Assembly: GCA_963921195.1 (NCBI GenBank) | Contig: OY992537.1 | Location: 207,228,581 to 207,292,580 of the forward strand | From: Pegoplata infirma | Taxonomy: Eukaryota; Arthropoda; Insecta; Diptera; Anthomyiidae | Length of the DNA stretch: 64,000 nucleotides | Reading direction: 5' to 3' | Part shown: positions 22,766-34,096 of the stretch, piece by piece | How positions within the stretch are numbered: position 1 is the first letter of the stretch | Layout: each line of letters begins with the position of its first letter | Notes under the pieces: model-generated | The model's database searches: none | What the model was told of the DNA's origin: nothing | What the model saw: only the letters and a program-made list of their open reading frames with translations | Position numbers and translations under genes: made by a program

Positions 22766-24429
22766 TTGCATTCGACAAACCCGAATTTAAATTTTTGACA
22801 TTTTTTACTTGTTTTTTTTTTTTTTTTTTTGGAATTGATTCAGCCAAGCCAATCCTAACTTATTTTCATGTGCTTTTTTATGTACCATTCATATTTGTCC
22901 CTTGAACTTTGTAAATCCATTTCTGTTCCCTAACATACCTTCCCTTAAAGCGCCTAACTGTAGCTCCTCAAACGAGAGTATCCTTCAAATAAAAATAAAT
23001 ATTTCATCAAGCACGTGTTTTATAAAAACAGATTTACATTTCCCAATAAAAAAAACTGCATTTGAAAACAGAAAAAAAATTGTCGCCTTGAAACATTGTG
23101 ACATTACTTTTGAAAATTATTTTACTTCTTTTAAATATTATTTTTTATAAGAACCCTTACTTTTTCTCGCATTGAGATTACATACGTACACTTTTTTCCA
23201 TGTCATCTTATAAATTGATGAAGCGTAAATATAAATGCATGTTTAACATGCTTTACAACATACAAAATAATTTTGTTCTGCTTTAAACATATTTCACTCG
23301 TATGAATATTTCAAAGGAAATTGAAGAAAAAGAACAGAAAAAACTTTTAATAAAGTGTCTTGGCGTTAATTAGCCAAGCTGCAAATGCATTTAATTTTAT
23401 AACACACAGACGCATTGTAACAGGGAGGGAATGGAGGAGGATGATCAAAAGGGGCCTTTAAAAGTAGAGAAAAAGTTAATATACCCGGCAGTGTTGCCAC
23501 TTCATGTGTTATTACGCATTTCATGTGTAACTTCCGGCTGCATGTGTAGCTTATGTGTAACTTTAGTTTACAAATTAATAAAAATTTTGCGATCCAAGAC
23601 CTTTTGCATTTATTTTTTATGTATAATCTTACGCTTAATCCGAAAATCCACTCCAAAATTTTTTAAGTAGAACAGTTTTTGAGATATTGCCAACTTTTCA
23701 AATTTTCATCTTTTTAAAAAGTTGTTTTACTAAAAGATAAAATGCATTATTTTATACATTTTGCTGGGAAATATTTTATTTCTATTTAAAAAATTCAACA
23801 AAATATAAAATTTTTTTCATGATCTAATAAATCATTTTCTTCCCTAAACTATTTTTTGATTTAGTTTACATTTTAGTGTTTATTTTTATTTTCTTCTTCT
23901 AAAAAATCGAATCTTATAATATCAATTTTAAATCAATTTCATTTACTCTGCTTCTAAACTTCATAATACAGTGGCAAGTCTATAATCCTTCAATCAAATA
24001 TCTATTACAAAAACAATTTGTATGTATGCATGGCAAAGCATGCACAATCACGAGTCGAGTTATGTACCAAAAAAAAAAAAAACAACAACGTCCTAATTTG
24101 TAAGTTATAAAAAATCTAAAAATTTAAAACTTTATGCAGTGGCACATACACCAACAGCAATTTATCTAGGCGAAAAATAAGTGAAAATATTGCTACTATG
24201 CACTATGGGATAAAGGTTCTCAAAAACATAAATAAAATCATGCTGAATATATATAAGAAATGTATAGGTTAGTGTAGGGACTACTTCCCTACATTCTCTT
24301 CTGTGTTCTATATTAATTTGTTTTTATTGTCAAACATTGAAATTGTTTTGAAAAATATTTAAAAAAATAAATTTATTCTGTTTCCGATTTTCGAATATTA
24401 ACATTTATTATTTTTTATAAAATAAAGGG
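22766..24429. other. AT-rich DNA without recognised genes
   Basis: A T-run lies at about 22,813-22,830. Short open frames at 22,902-23,150 and 23,366-23,670 have no recognisable motif. GCATGG...AAGCATGC near 24,030 is a small imperfect palindrome. I see no element ends. Confidence 0.55.
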
Positions 24430-24541
24430 AATTTTTATATAGGATCCTTTAAGGATCCTATAGTTAGGTTTGGAGTGGTGGAGCTTAAAGTTCAGACTCC
24501 TCGCATAGACCGGCTGGTCCATAGCGATACCACAATTTCCT
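24430..24541 (-). mobile_element. LINE 3' UTR, copy 3
   Basis: Downstream of the ORF2 stop, on the minus strand, the sequence contains GTGGTATCGCTATGGACC and ends near AGGATCCTTAAAGGATCCTA. The first motif is close to one at 22,679 in copy 2. No poly(A) tail is evident, so the exact 3' end is uncertain. Confidence 0.6.
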
Positions 24542-25975
24542 TCAGCGACGAGGATAAAACGCGTTAGTCCATGTTGCAACCAGTTTTATATGCGTAAGGT
24601 CCGTAGCGGCGATATCATCCAGATTCTCGATTTCTGCTTTACCTAGTATTCGCTCGCGGTGTCTGGCCAATGCGGGGCATTTGCACAGAATATGTTCAAC
24701 TGTTTCATCTGTATTATGTTCATAACATTTCCTACAATTGGCATCCGAGATAAGTCCCATAGTTTTCGCGTGAAAAGCAATTAGGCAGTGTCCTGTTACC
24801 ACTCCCGTGAGTAAACGACAATCCTCTCTGTTAAGAGAGAGAAGGTAGCGAGTTTTCCCGAGGTCGTAATGCGGCCAGATTCTTCTGGTGATACTGCTCG
24901 TGCTTAGCTCTCTCCATTTCCTGTTTGCAATAGAAATGCAACGACAGTCACTTCTCGTCCTATAGTACTGAATCGGGGGCTCAATATGAACAAAAGTTCC
25001 TACGCCATCTGATCCAAGCTTAGCGAGCTCATCAGCTTTCTCGTTCCCATCTACTCCCCTATGTCCAGGTACCCATACAAGAGATACGGTATTATTCCCG
25101 GATAGTTTCTGAAGATTCTCGTAACACTTAAAAACGACTTTTGATTTAATACAAAAGCTCATTAGAGCCTTTAGTGCAGCTTGACTCTCGACGTAAAAGT
25201 TTATCATTTTACCCGTTTGCTCAAGAAACTGTGAGGCTGCCTTATCTATAGCAACTATTTCAGCGTGGAAAATACTACAGTGTAAAGGTAATTTGAAAGA
25301 CTTCTCCATATCACGAACGTCCGAAGTAAAACCGGCTCCAACTCCCGTCGATTGTTTGGAGCCGTCTGTGAAAATATTTATAGCTTCATTTGGAGCGCAA
25401 CGCCAGTCCGACCAAAATTCTCGAGTCGGAAATTCAACTTTAAATTTCCGGTCGAAAAGTAATTTGGGCACTTTGTAGTCAGTGACAACATTTTCCAAAT
25501 TGTCCATGCTACTGTGTCCAAAGTTTCGGCGTCTGAGCCAATTTGACTCCTTGAGTCTGAGGCATGCCTCAAATTTAGCAAAGATGTCAATTGGCAGCAG
25601 ATGCAGTAATGTGTCGATGGATGCAGCTGATGTCGTCATTAGGGCTCCAGTGACACTAAGGCCTAAAAGCCGTTGGGCCTTTTGGAATTTCCTAAGAGTC
25701 ACATCCCTTTCAAGTGCTTTGTGCCAGACCATAACCCCGTAGAGTAAGATAGGTCTTACTATAGAAGTGTATATCCAGTACGTGATCCTTGGCTCAAGTC
25801 CCCATGTTTTGCCGAACATTTTCTTGCATGCATAGTATGCATTATTTGCCTTCTTTAATCGTTCCTCTATATTTTGGTTCCACGATAACTTATTGTCCAG
25901 GATGATTCCTAAAAATTTCGCATGATTTGAAAGTGGGATTTCAACGCCATTGACCCTGACTTTTCTAAAAATTTT
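24542..25975 (-). pseudogene. LINE ORF2, copy 3: RT thumb, RNase H and zinc knuckle
   Basis: A 425-codon open frame (25,819 to 24,542), read through from the reverse transcriptase after a frameshift. The frame really extends up to about 25,975 (KVRVNGVEIPLSNHAKFLGI, LDNKLSW), so the methionine at 25,819 is not a true start. Counting from it, residues 1-60 are the thumb (YTSIVRPILLYG). RNase H spans about 145-275: D152 in TDGS, E187 in HAE, E211 in VESQAAL where the family normally has aspartate, and D263 in NEKADELA. A zinc knuckle follows with C362, C365, H376 and C379 or C381. The RNase H domain points to the I, R1 or LOA groups rather than classical Jockey. It is the best-preserved coding stretch here but lies in a dead element. 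Confidence 0.9.
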
Positions 25976-27144
25976 TTCCGCGGATTAACGTTAAGACCAT
26001 TTTCTTTTGCCCAACTCCATAACTGTTTCAGCGATCGCTCCAGCAGCTCGGATAACGTGGCCAAAAATTTACCAGTTGACATAATTTTCACGTAGTCTGC
26101 ATATGCAACAACTGATACTCCTTGCGTATCCAGTTTTTTGAGAATAGGATCCACAACCAAGAGCCAGAGTAATGGTGATAAAACTCCTCCCTGTGGCGTT
26201 CCCCTCGACGTATATCTTGTGACTCTTTCAAGTCCCCATTCGGCTGTGACTTCCCTACAAGACAGTAGGTATCCAATCCATTTTCCGATGGTTGGATTTA
26301 TACTAGCCTTGTCCATAGCGTTAATGATTGCATCCATACTTACATTGTTGAACGCACCTTCTATGTCTAAAAAAGCGGCCAAAGTAAATTCTCTGAATTC
26401 CAGAAATCTCTCTATTGTATACACGAGTTAATGAAGTGCCGTTTCTATCGATTTGCCCTGCTGATAAGCATGTTGCGTTGCCGACAAAAAGTTTCCACAC
26501 AGGTTCTCTCTTATGTACAGGTCCAGAATTCTCTCCAAGGTTTTCAGAAGGAAGGACGATAGACTAATAGGCCGATAATCCTTTGCAGTTGCGTGATTAA
26601 TTTTACCGCTTTTAGGTATGAACACTTCTTTCGACTTCCTCCAAGATTGCGGTATATAACATTGCTGCAGACACGCTACGAACACTTCCTTCAACAATGG
26701 AATTATTTCGATAACAGTATGTTGCAGCATTGCTGGAATAATGCCATCTGGACCTGGCGATTTATAAGGCTCGAACGATTCGACTGCTCATCTAATCCGC
26801 TCATCAGATATCAGATTGTGTGGAATTATCAATTGCTCGTGAAATTGTATCTCCGATAAAGGTTGTTCCCTGCATCCTGGAAAATGTGTTCTAAGAAGAA
26901 CATCCAAAGTTTCCATTGCATTCTCGGTCCATGTGTCATCAATTCCCTTCAGTAAAATTGGTGGTATGGGCCTTTTAGATAAGACTTTCCTGAGTCTGGC
27001 GGCTTCGGCAGTGTGTTCAACGTCACTGCAGAGCTTCTCCCAGCTACTCTTTTTCGATTTCCGAATTAATTTCTTAAAGACTTTCAGTTCCTCTCTATAT
27101 AAGGACCAATTTGCGTCAGTAAGCAATGTATAGAGTATTAACAA
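25976..27144 (-). pseudogene. LINE ORF2, copy 3: reverse transcriptase palm, inactivated
   Basis: One frame runs from 27,144 to 25,976 with two in-frame stops, a TGA near 26,786 (before AVESFEPYKSPGPDGI) and a TAA near 26,427 (after SIETALH). In order: the linker (FKKLIRKSKKSSWEKLC), PYKSPGPDGI, PQSWRKSKEVFIPKSGK, YRPISLSSFLLKTLERI, motif A (FLDIEGAFNNV), motif B (GTPQGGVLSPLLW) and motif C (VAYADYVKI). Motif C should read YADD. The codon at 26,092-26,094 is TAC instead of GAC, so a catalytic aspartate is lost. A T-run at about 25,972-25,977 carries the frameshift to the downstream part. No endonuclease precedes it, so the copy is 5'-truncated at about 27,144. Confidence 0.9.
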
Positions 27145-28670
27145 ATTTATTTAAAAATTTTGACAAGAAATATTTTATTTTGATTAAAAGAAAATTTTTT
27201 GGAAAAAAAAAAAAAATTACACTCATAAAAGTGTAAATTTTTTTAATGTGTAAAAATTTTATTGAGAGTAAAACTTTTTTTGAGTGAAAATTAAAAAAAA
27301 GTTAATTAGAGTGAATCGAGAAAGAAATCATACATAAGTGCAGAATTTGAGTTTTATTTCATTCCAACTAGTATATTTTAAAAAAATCATAAATTTTCAT
27401 GAACTATTGTCCCATAGTGCCTTACCATGATAAAGATAAATCATTTATAAAAAAATAAAAAAAAAGAAGTAATACACATACAATCATATCATATAAATAC
27501 ATATTCATTGAACAAATATAGATACAAATTTTTTGTGGAAATGAAAAACGAATACATTCATATACCATCTACTAGTAAATATGTAAGATGATGATAAAAG
27601 GAAAGACGAGCCCAGCATCATTGGATACTAGTGTGGATAGATAGAAATGGAATAAAAAAAAATCAGCCCAAAGAACAGGCAACAAACTGAATACTATGTG
27701 AAACGTGATATGAATTGTTCTTAAGTAATTTTTAATAGTTCACGTGCGCTATGATACGAAAAAAAACATAAAATTTTTTTTTTTTTTTGACAAAATACCG
27801 CCGGAACTTAACATACACACAAATTCATATTAATTCAACACTGGCAAAGAAGAGATAGCGTAAATAAAGACTAAAGGAATAAAACACACACAAAGTATGT
27901 GTTGAAAGTAAAGCCTAAAGTGTACAAAGTATAATGCATAATAATCTATGAAACAGGAGGAGAGTTGGGAGTGCTTCCACGACGACAAACTAAAGGTGAA
28001 CAAACATTTGTGGGTTTGATAAAAAAATAACGATTAAAGTATGAATATTTTTGGAAAATATTTCTTTAAAAGGAAAATCTTTAAAACAAACAGATTTATA
28101 GTCTTGAGTGAATATGATATTGTTTCTGAAGGATAAAGTTTTCTTAAAACAAACATATTTAAAAGTTCTAATGAAAGTCAAAAATAAAAATTCTCAAAAA
28201 TAATAAGATTCTCTGCCAAGGGCTTCTGCATAACCGTGAAGGAGGAGAAGGGTATCGAACACTATCTCCTCAATTTTTTTGTTATACAAGGAGTTTTATG
28301 ATCACTCCGAACTTTTGTAGATCAAAATACTACATCATTCGTTACACTCGAAATGATAAAGGGAGTTAAGAGTTGTGTTTCCAATTCGATTTATTAATTA
28401 ACAGATTTCTCGATTAATCGCCTCCTTTTCGGTTAATGTCGAAACAAATAACACTGTGCAACAATTTTGGGGTCTTCGAGTGTATCTTAAACATGGGGCT
28501 TACCGCGTAACTTAATTCGAAAGAAATCATTCGAATTCGGAAATTTTAAACATATCGTAAGAATAAATTCGATTTCGTAAAATTATATTTTTTTATAGTT
28601 TTACATTATTTGAAGTAGACCTGATAGGCATAAAGAATTTTGTTACTAAAAAAATATTTGCTTTTTAATT
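27145..28670. other. AT-rich DNA without recognised genes
   Basis: It contains short GTGTAAA/GAGTGAAA motifs near 27,215-27,300, similar to A/T-rich parts of the DINE copies at 43,190 and 59,040. Otherwise I recognise no gene, RNA or element end. ATTAATCGA-rich sequence lies at 28,385-28,440 and recurs at 29,370-29,460 and 32,715. Confidence 0.5.
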
Positions 28671-29262
28671 ACACTGTTCAACACCAAAAACCTCTCAGTG
28701 AAATGTCTTTCTTGTCCTTATAGATTTTGTTCTCCTTATTCCAAATCGGCCATACAAATTTTTCTAGCACGTACTGTTTTTAGGATATTCGCTGTTAAAA
28801 TGTAAAAAAAACAGTATTTTAGCTCTTTTGGAGGTCCACTGTTGCGTATTCTTACGTTGCTTTTACAAAATATGACTCCTGATTCCAAAATTGCATTCCA
28901 AATTTTTGTAGCATGTTCCGTTTTCGAGACATTCGTCTTTGAAAATGTTGGTGTGATTTATAAAGAATATAAGTGCGTGACAGCGGAGTTTGAGTTTTTC
29001 AAACGCTAATATTTCAAAAACGATACGCGATGGAAAAATTTGGATGACAGATTTGGAATCAAGAGGTCTCATTTATACTAAATCTATTCCTATTTTGTGT
29101 TCGCAACTTAAAAATACGTTATAGGGGAAACCCGAAAAGTGCTAAATTAGCGATGTTTTTAATATTCAAGGCAGATTTGGAATCAGGAGGACAAAATCTA
29201 TATAAATCACGTATTCTGACTCATAGTAGTGGGAATTTCTATAAATTTTTTCTAAGTGTTAT
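28671..29262. repeat. Decayed inverted repeat, about 0.6 kb
   Basis: The left arm has ATAGATTTTGTTCTCCTTAT then TCCAAATC (about 28,721-28,748). The right arm has GATTTGGAATCAGGAGGAC then AAAATCTATA (about 29,167-29,200), its reverse complement with few changes. A second pair matches between 28,872 and 29,050. The outer ends (ACACTGTTC; AAGTGTTATTTGTC) are weak. It is probably an old palindromic MITE; no target duplication was identified. Confidence 0.6.
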
Positions 29263-29475
29263 TTGTCAAAAGAAAATTCTTTTCGAAAATGTTTCCGTTT
29301 CGAATCGACATACGCGGTAACCTCCCAAGAAAAAAAAAATAAAGTATGCCTATTAGAGTTGTCAACCGATTAAGAATAATTCGATTAATCCATCAAACAA
29401 ATCCAATTAATTTACTAATTACGAATAACGAATAAATCGATTAATTTATGTCAATTAATCGAACAATTATTTTTT

Positions 29476-29655
29476 TATACCCTCCAACTACTATACAGTA
29501 TCGAAATATCGGTCTAGGACCCCATAAAGTATAAATATTTTTGATCAGTGATCGATTCTAAGACATGTGGACCAAGATAATTGGGAAATGCTATTTTTTT
29601 AGCTCGCCCCCTTTAAGACCACGCCCTAAAAGGAGGCGGGTAAAAATAATAATAA
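29476..29655 (-). mobile_element. DINE-1/mini-me-like 3' end, microsatellite absent
   Basis: Read on the minus strand it ends in GGAGGGTATA. It contains the GACCCCATAAAGTATAAATA core in plus orientation, followed by a GATCAGTGATCGATTCTAAG block shared with the copy at 44,379-45,032. It lacks the CAGA microsatellite. It is interrupted or ended by the palindromic element starting at 29,656. I did not find the rest of its body with confidence. Confidence 0.75.
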
Positions 29656-29839
29656 CACTGTGCTACAGTGAAAAAATACTTCTGATGTGACATAGCATAG
29701 GTTATTGGTCTTGTCGAGTAGATCACAAAAATGCCCATTAAACTTGCTAGACACCCTCAAATTTTAGAGTTATTGTCGAAAATCGGTTTTTTGGGACTTT
29801 TATCACTGAACCTTGTGTAATTCAAAAAACATTCAACCG

Positions 29840-29871
<32 letters not shown>

Positions 29872-30962
29872 CTGTTTTGGATAGATTAAGGATAGGGCTT
29901 TCCATGTGTGTGAATTGGTCAATACGTAAAAGAAAGGTATCTAATGATTTTTTCTATAAAATCAATTTTTTGAAAATTTTTCGAGTTTATCGATTTTTTT
30001 CTGCTATAGTTCGTTTAACAACCTTTATGTTTATAAGCGTTTTTTTAAAGATAATTTAATTCTAAATACGATAAGCTTTATCCTGAAAAAATAGGATAAT
30101 AATTGACAGAGTTGTGATAATTTTTCTAAAAAAGAAAATCTAGATTTTGAAGGAACCCAGGCAAACAAAATAAATTTGTCATTAATGGTCATGTACAATT
30201 TTTTTGGTTTTAAGGGTTTTTTTTAGGTTTTTGGCTCGCTGAATCCGAATCTGGCCTTTAAATTGCTCTATCTCGTCAGGTTTTTGAGATATTTAATATA
30301 AATTGATATATCGAAGACTTAATAAGATAGCGCAATTTCAAGGTCAAAAACCTTTTAAATAATGATACACGACCTCTCAGTATGTTCGATTTTTTTTTAT
30401 TTTTTTGCCTAGGTTATCCGCACGGCAATATCATACAAAATCTTTATTTTCTTTTTTAGAAAAATTATCACAGATCTGTCAATTGCTATCCGATTTTTTT
30501 GTCATAAACCTCGTCGTATTCACAATTCAATTTTCTTTACGTTATTTTAATATAAATGTTACGTTTATTAATATAAATGTTGTTGAACAAACTATAGCAG
30601 AAAAAATCGATAAACTTAAAAAATTTTCAAAAAAATTTAAAAAAAAAAACAAAAAATTAGATATTTTTGAAAAAATCACAACATATCTTTCTTATATGTA
30701 TAGACTAATTCACACACATGAAAAGCCCTATCTTTATTCTATCCAAAACAGTTGAAAATTTTAAAATCGGTTGAAAAATGTTTAAGTTACACGTGGTTTA
30801 GTGAGAAAAGTCCCAAAAAAAACGTTTTTTGATAATAACTTTAAAATTTGAGAGTGTCTGGCAAGTTTGATGGGCATTTTTGTGATCTTTTCGACGAGAC
30901 CTACAACCTTAACTACCTCATTTTAAAAGTATATTCGATTTAGTGTTTTTTGTAGCACAGTG
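29656..30962. mobile_element. 1.3-kb palindromic element with CACTGTGCTACA ends
   Basis: The ends are CACTGTGCTACA and TGTAGCACAGTG. Long inverted similarity runs inward: AAAATGCCCATTAAACTTGC at about 29,728 against GCAAGTTTGATGGGCATTTT near 30,861, and CTGTTTTGGATAGAT near 29,871 against ATCTTTATTCTATCCAAAAC near 30,728. A 116-codon open frame at 30,405-30,755 lies inside one arm and shows no protein motif. The flanks do not give a clear duplication. It lies within DINE-like sequence. Confidence 0.77.
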
Positions 30963-31429
30963 TAATTAATTATGAAAGTGTTTTTAGGTGTTGTAAGTGG
31001 CTGCTGACGTTTTACGTCACCACACATATACTCTGAGGTCCACTATGTGGTCCATAAGGCTTAAATATCGTAAATATGGAATTGCAAAAAAGATGTCCTT
31101 CAACGTCCCCCTCCGAGTCCCACCAACTAGAATCATAAAATTATTCAAAAATTTGTTTCAAAGACTATCAATTATAAAGATATCTGAAGTCGCTCAACTT
31201 CTGTTAAAGCCTCTCTTGCTTACTATGCATTACAGAGGACGTATGAACAAACACAAATAAAAATGAAAAATGCCAGCGAATTTTGTACTCTTGTCCAAAA
31301 CATTAAATCATGATGGAAATGGAAAATTTTTATGCGAAAATCTTCTTAGACTTGTTGAAAAAGTAGTTTTGGTAAAAAAAATGATTTTTTTTCGAAAAAC
31401 AAAATAATGTTAAAAAAAATTTAATGAAC
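30963..31429. other. Unassigned DNA
   Basis: No gene or element end recognised. An 87-codon frame at 30,997-31,260 has no recognisable motif. Confidence 0.4.
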
Positions 31430-32135
31430 CCAAAATCTTTGGTGAAAAAAAATTTTGATGAAAAAAAGTTTTTTATGAATTTTTTTGATGAAAAGATTTT
31501 TTGATGTAAAAAAAAATTGATGAAAAAAAATATAATAAAAAAAAAAAATTTTTTGGTGAGAAAAAATTGTTAATAAAAATTTTGATAAAAAATTTGATGA
31601 AAAAAATATGATAAAAAAAAATTTGATGAAAAAAAAAATTTGATAATAAAAAAATTTATGAAAAAAAAAATTATGAAAAAAAAATTGATGAAAAAAAAAA
31701 ATTTGATCAAAAAAAATTTGACGATAAAAAACTTGATGAAAAAAAAAAATTGATAAAAAAAAGTTTGATGAAAAAACAAATTTTATGAAAAAAAAAAATT
31801 TGATGAAAAAATAAGTTTGATGAAAAAAAAAATTTATGAAAAAAAAAATTTTGATAAAAAAAAAATTGATGAAAAAAATTTTTTTTTTGATGAAAAAAAA
31901 TAATGAAAAATTAAAAAAAATTGATGAAAAAAAAATTTTATAAAAAAAAAAAAATTTATAAAAAAAAAAATTTTAGGAAAAATAAAGTTTTATGAAAAAA
32001 AAAATAAATTGATGAAAAATAAATTGATGAAAAAAAAATTTATAAAAAAAAAAAATTAATTGATGAAAAAAAAAATTGGTGAAAAAAAAAATTTAATGAA
32101 AAAAAAAAATTTTTTTTTGTTGAAAAATAATTATG
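31430..32135. repeat. A-rich degenerate tandem repeat
   Basis: Degenerate repeats of the form ATTTGATGAAAAAAA with variable A-runs over about 700 bases. A similar sequence on the other strand lies at 42,180-42,265 next to a DINE 3' end, so it may be an expanded internal part of that family. Open frames across it are low complexity. Confidence 0.8.
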
Positions 32136-32930
32136 TTACTTTTTATTCACCAGCTGGTGAAAAAGGGTTTTATTCACCACGAGGTGAATTATTATACAAT
32201 TTACAGACCCGAGTTATTAATTTTGGTTTTAAGAAAATGAAAATAGAAGTTCTTGTTTTCTTTTTCGTTAATTGTTAGCTTATATAGTCAATCTGAGGTG
32301 GCGTCCTGCAACTTTTTTAAAATTAGACACCAGCCTAAAAACATTATCATGTTAAAAAAAATGTTGAAGTTTGTCGTTTTTCCGAATTAATGTAGCGTTT
32401 TTTTTTTTTCATTTAGCGGTAAAAAAAAAGTTTTTTTTTGTGATTATCAGGAAATCCAATCACTTTTTATTTGCTAAGAATTTGTTTTAACCACTTGTAA
32501 AGGTGTTTGTTAAATAATATTACCATACTAATTAGTAATTGATGCATTTTTTAAATTTTTTTAAGCGATTTTTCGATATAAAATGTTTGCATTGTTTGTA
32601 ACATTATCGTATATTCCTCGTCTAACAGTTTTCGTACCTTCTGTAAAAAAGTTCAAAATGTTTATGAGCAACAGACGAGGAGCTTGTTTTAATAACCACT
32701 TTTTTATTCGTTATTCTCATTGATTAATCGAATAATTTTTTAGATATAATCGTTTGATCGTACGAACAAAGACAATTATTTGAATTATTCGAACAAAGTT
32801 GAAAGGAGAATAATTTACAAGACCAAAACCCAAGAAGGTTTGAAACCTTAGCTTGATTTCTTTTTTTATGCCCCACTGAAGTTTTTCAATTTTTTTTTAA
32901 AGGCGTTTTGAATAAGTCAAAAAAAAGTAT
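32136..32930. other. AT-rich DNA with two small palindromes
   Basis: TTCACCAGCTGGTGAA (a perfect 16-bp palindrome, near 32,146) and TTCACCACGAGGTGAA (near 32,173) sit 11 bases apart. The remainder shows no gene. Confidence 0.55.
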
Positions 32931-33110
32931 TAAATGAGGGGCTCAAAGCACAAGGGGTTCAAGTGACTTTTTTAAAAAAATTGAGTTAACATATGGAATT
33001 AGTAGGTGAAGTTCACAGAAGTTTAGAGCACAAGAGGTGAATGTGAAATTCTCATCCGTTAGCGAGATATGGCGACCATTTTTAGTTCTTGTTATTAAAA
33101 TACCTGTTTT

Positions 33111-33170
33111 GCTTGGAGCACAAGGGGTTTAAGTGCTTAAATAAGCACTTAAACCCCTTGTGCTCCAAGC
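33111..33170. repeat. Perfect 60-bp hairpin
   Basis: Arms of 29 bp (33,111-33,139 and 33,142-33,170) are exact reverse complements with a two-base AA centre. Each arm holds GAGCACAAGGGGTTTAAGTG. It is therefore a head-to-head copy of the surrounding element's repeat motif. Confidence 0.97.
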
Positions 33171-33934
33171 AATTATTAAAATTTTATTTTTCACGTGGAC
33201 AAAGTGGTTGAATTTCGAGAAGTTCGTGTATTAATAGTAATAAAATTTTGCAAGAACATCTTAAGTCGCCAAACAGCGGTCAAAGTATGAAAAAATGGCG
33301 TTTTTCGACCAAAATTCATGACCAAATTTTTTCACCAAATCCGGCTCAAAAATTAGGAAATGTTGTTACTTTATACGAAAAATATAAAAAAAAAAATACA
33401 AAAAGTAAATGTTGGTCCACAGGTGCTGATTTTGAAACATAAAAATTATTTTTTTCCCAATTGGTCCCAAAAGTGGGAAAATGTAAAGCATGTTATCTAT
33501 AAAATATTAAAAAATTTAAAAAACACGATTTTAATTCAAAAGTGCTGATCAAAGATTTTGGTCCACAGATGCTAATAAGCATTTTTGGACCAAAATCGTG
33601 TTTTTATTTTTTTTATATTTTATACACATAATACTCAACATTTTTCGACTTTTAAGACAAATTTGGTTAAAAAATATTTTTTATGTTTGAAAATCAGCAT
33701 CTGTGGACCAAAATCACTATTTTGGAATTTTCTAAATATTTTTCTAATAAAGTACCCAAAAGTTCCATATTTTTGGGCCAGATTTGGTTAAATAATTCGG
33801 ATATGAATTTGGTCCAAAAACGTCAGTTTTTTAAACTTTGGCCGCTGGTTGCCGACTAAACTAAAGATGAAAAATGCAAAAATTTTTTATAAATTTTCCC
33901 ACAATTAGCGACTCCATGGCCATCGTTCTGCAGG

Positions 33935-34096
33935 TATTACAGCACGAAATTTGAAAGTTTAGATTTGACGGGACGCTCTAATGAAGATGAAGATGAGCCC
34001 GATGATGTCATGGAAACTGATTGTGACGACTTAAAAATGAAACAAAGAACCATTAAAGATTTTCGTAAAAAAATGTTGTTTTTCTTTTACATATAA
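33935..34096 (+). pseudogene. Short acidic coding remnant of unknown origin
   Basis: A 53-codon open stretch without its own start reads YYSTKFESLDLTG, then an acidic run (NEDEDEPDDVMETDCDDLK), then a basic end (KMKQRTIKDFRKK), and stops at TAA. Upstream, TTCTGCAG at 33,926-33,933 could be a splice acceptor, so this may be a last exon. I do not recognise the family. It could be the C-terminus of a transposase or a captured host exon, or chance, although the charge pattern is unlike the AT-rich noise around it. Confidence 0.4.

Noticed and set aside
22902..23670. Four short open frames on both strands
   Set aside because: They overlap each other on opposite strands, are AT-driven and carry no recognisable motif.
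30405..30755. 116-codon open frame
   Set aside because: It lies in one arm of a 1.3-kb palindrome, has a homopolymer-driven lysine-rich stretch and no motif.
31570..31779. Open frame rich in phenylalanine
   Set aside because: Translation of the A-rich degenerate repeat on the other strand; low complexity only.
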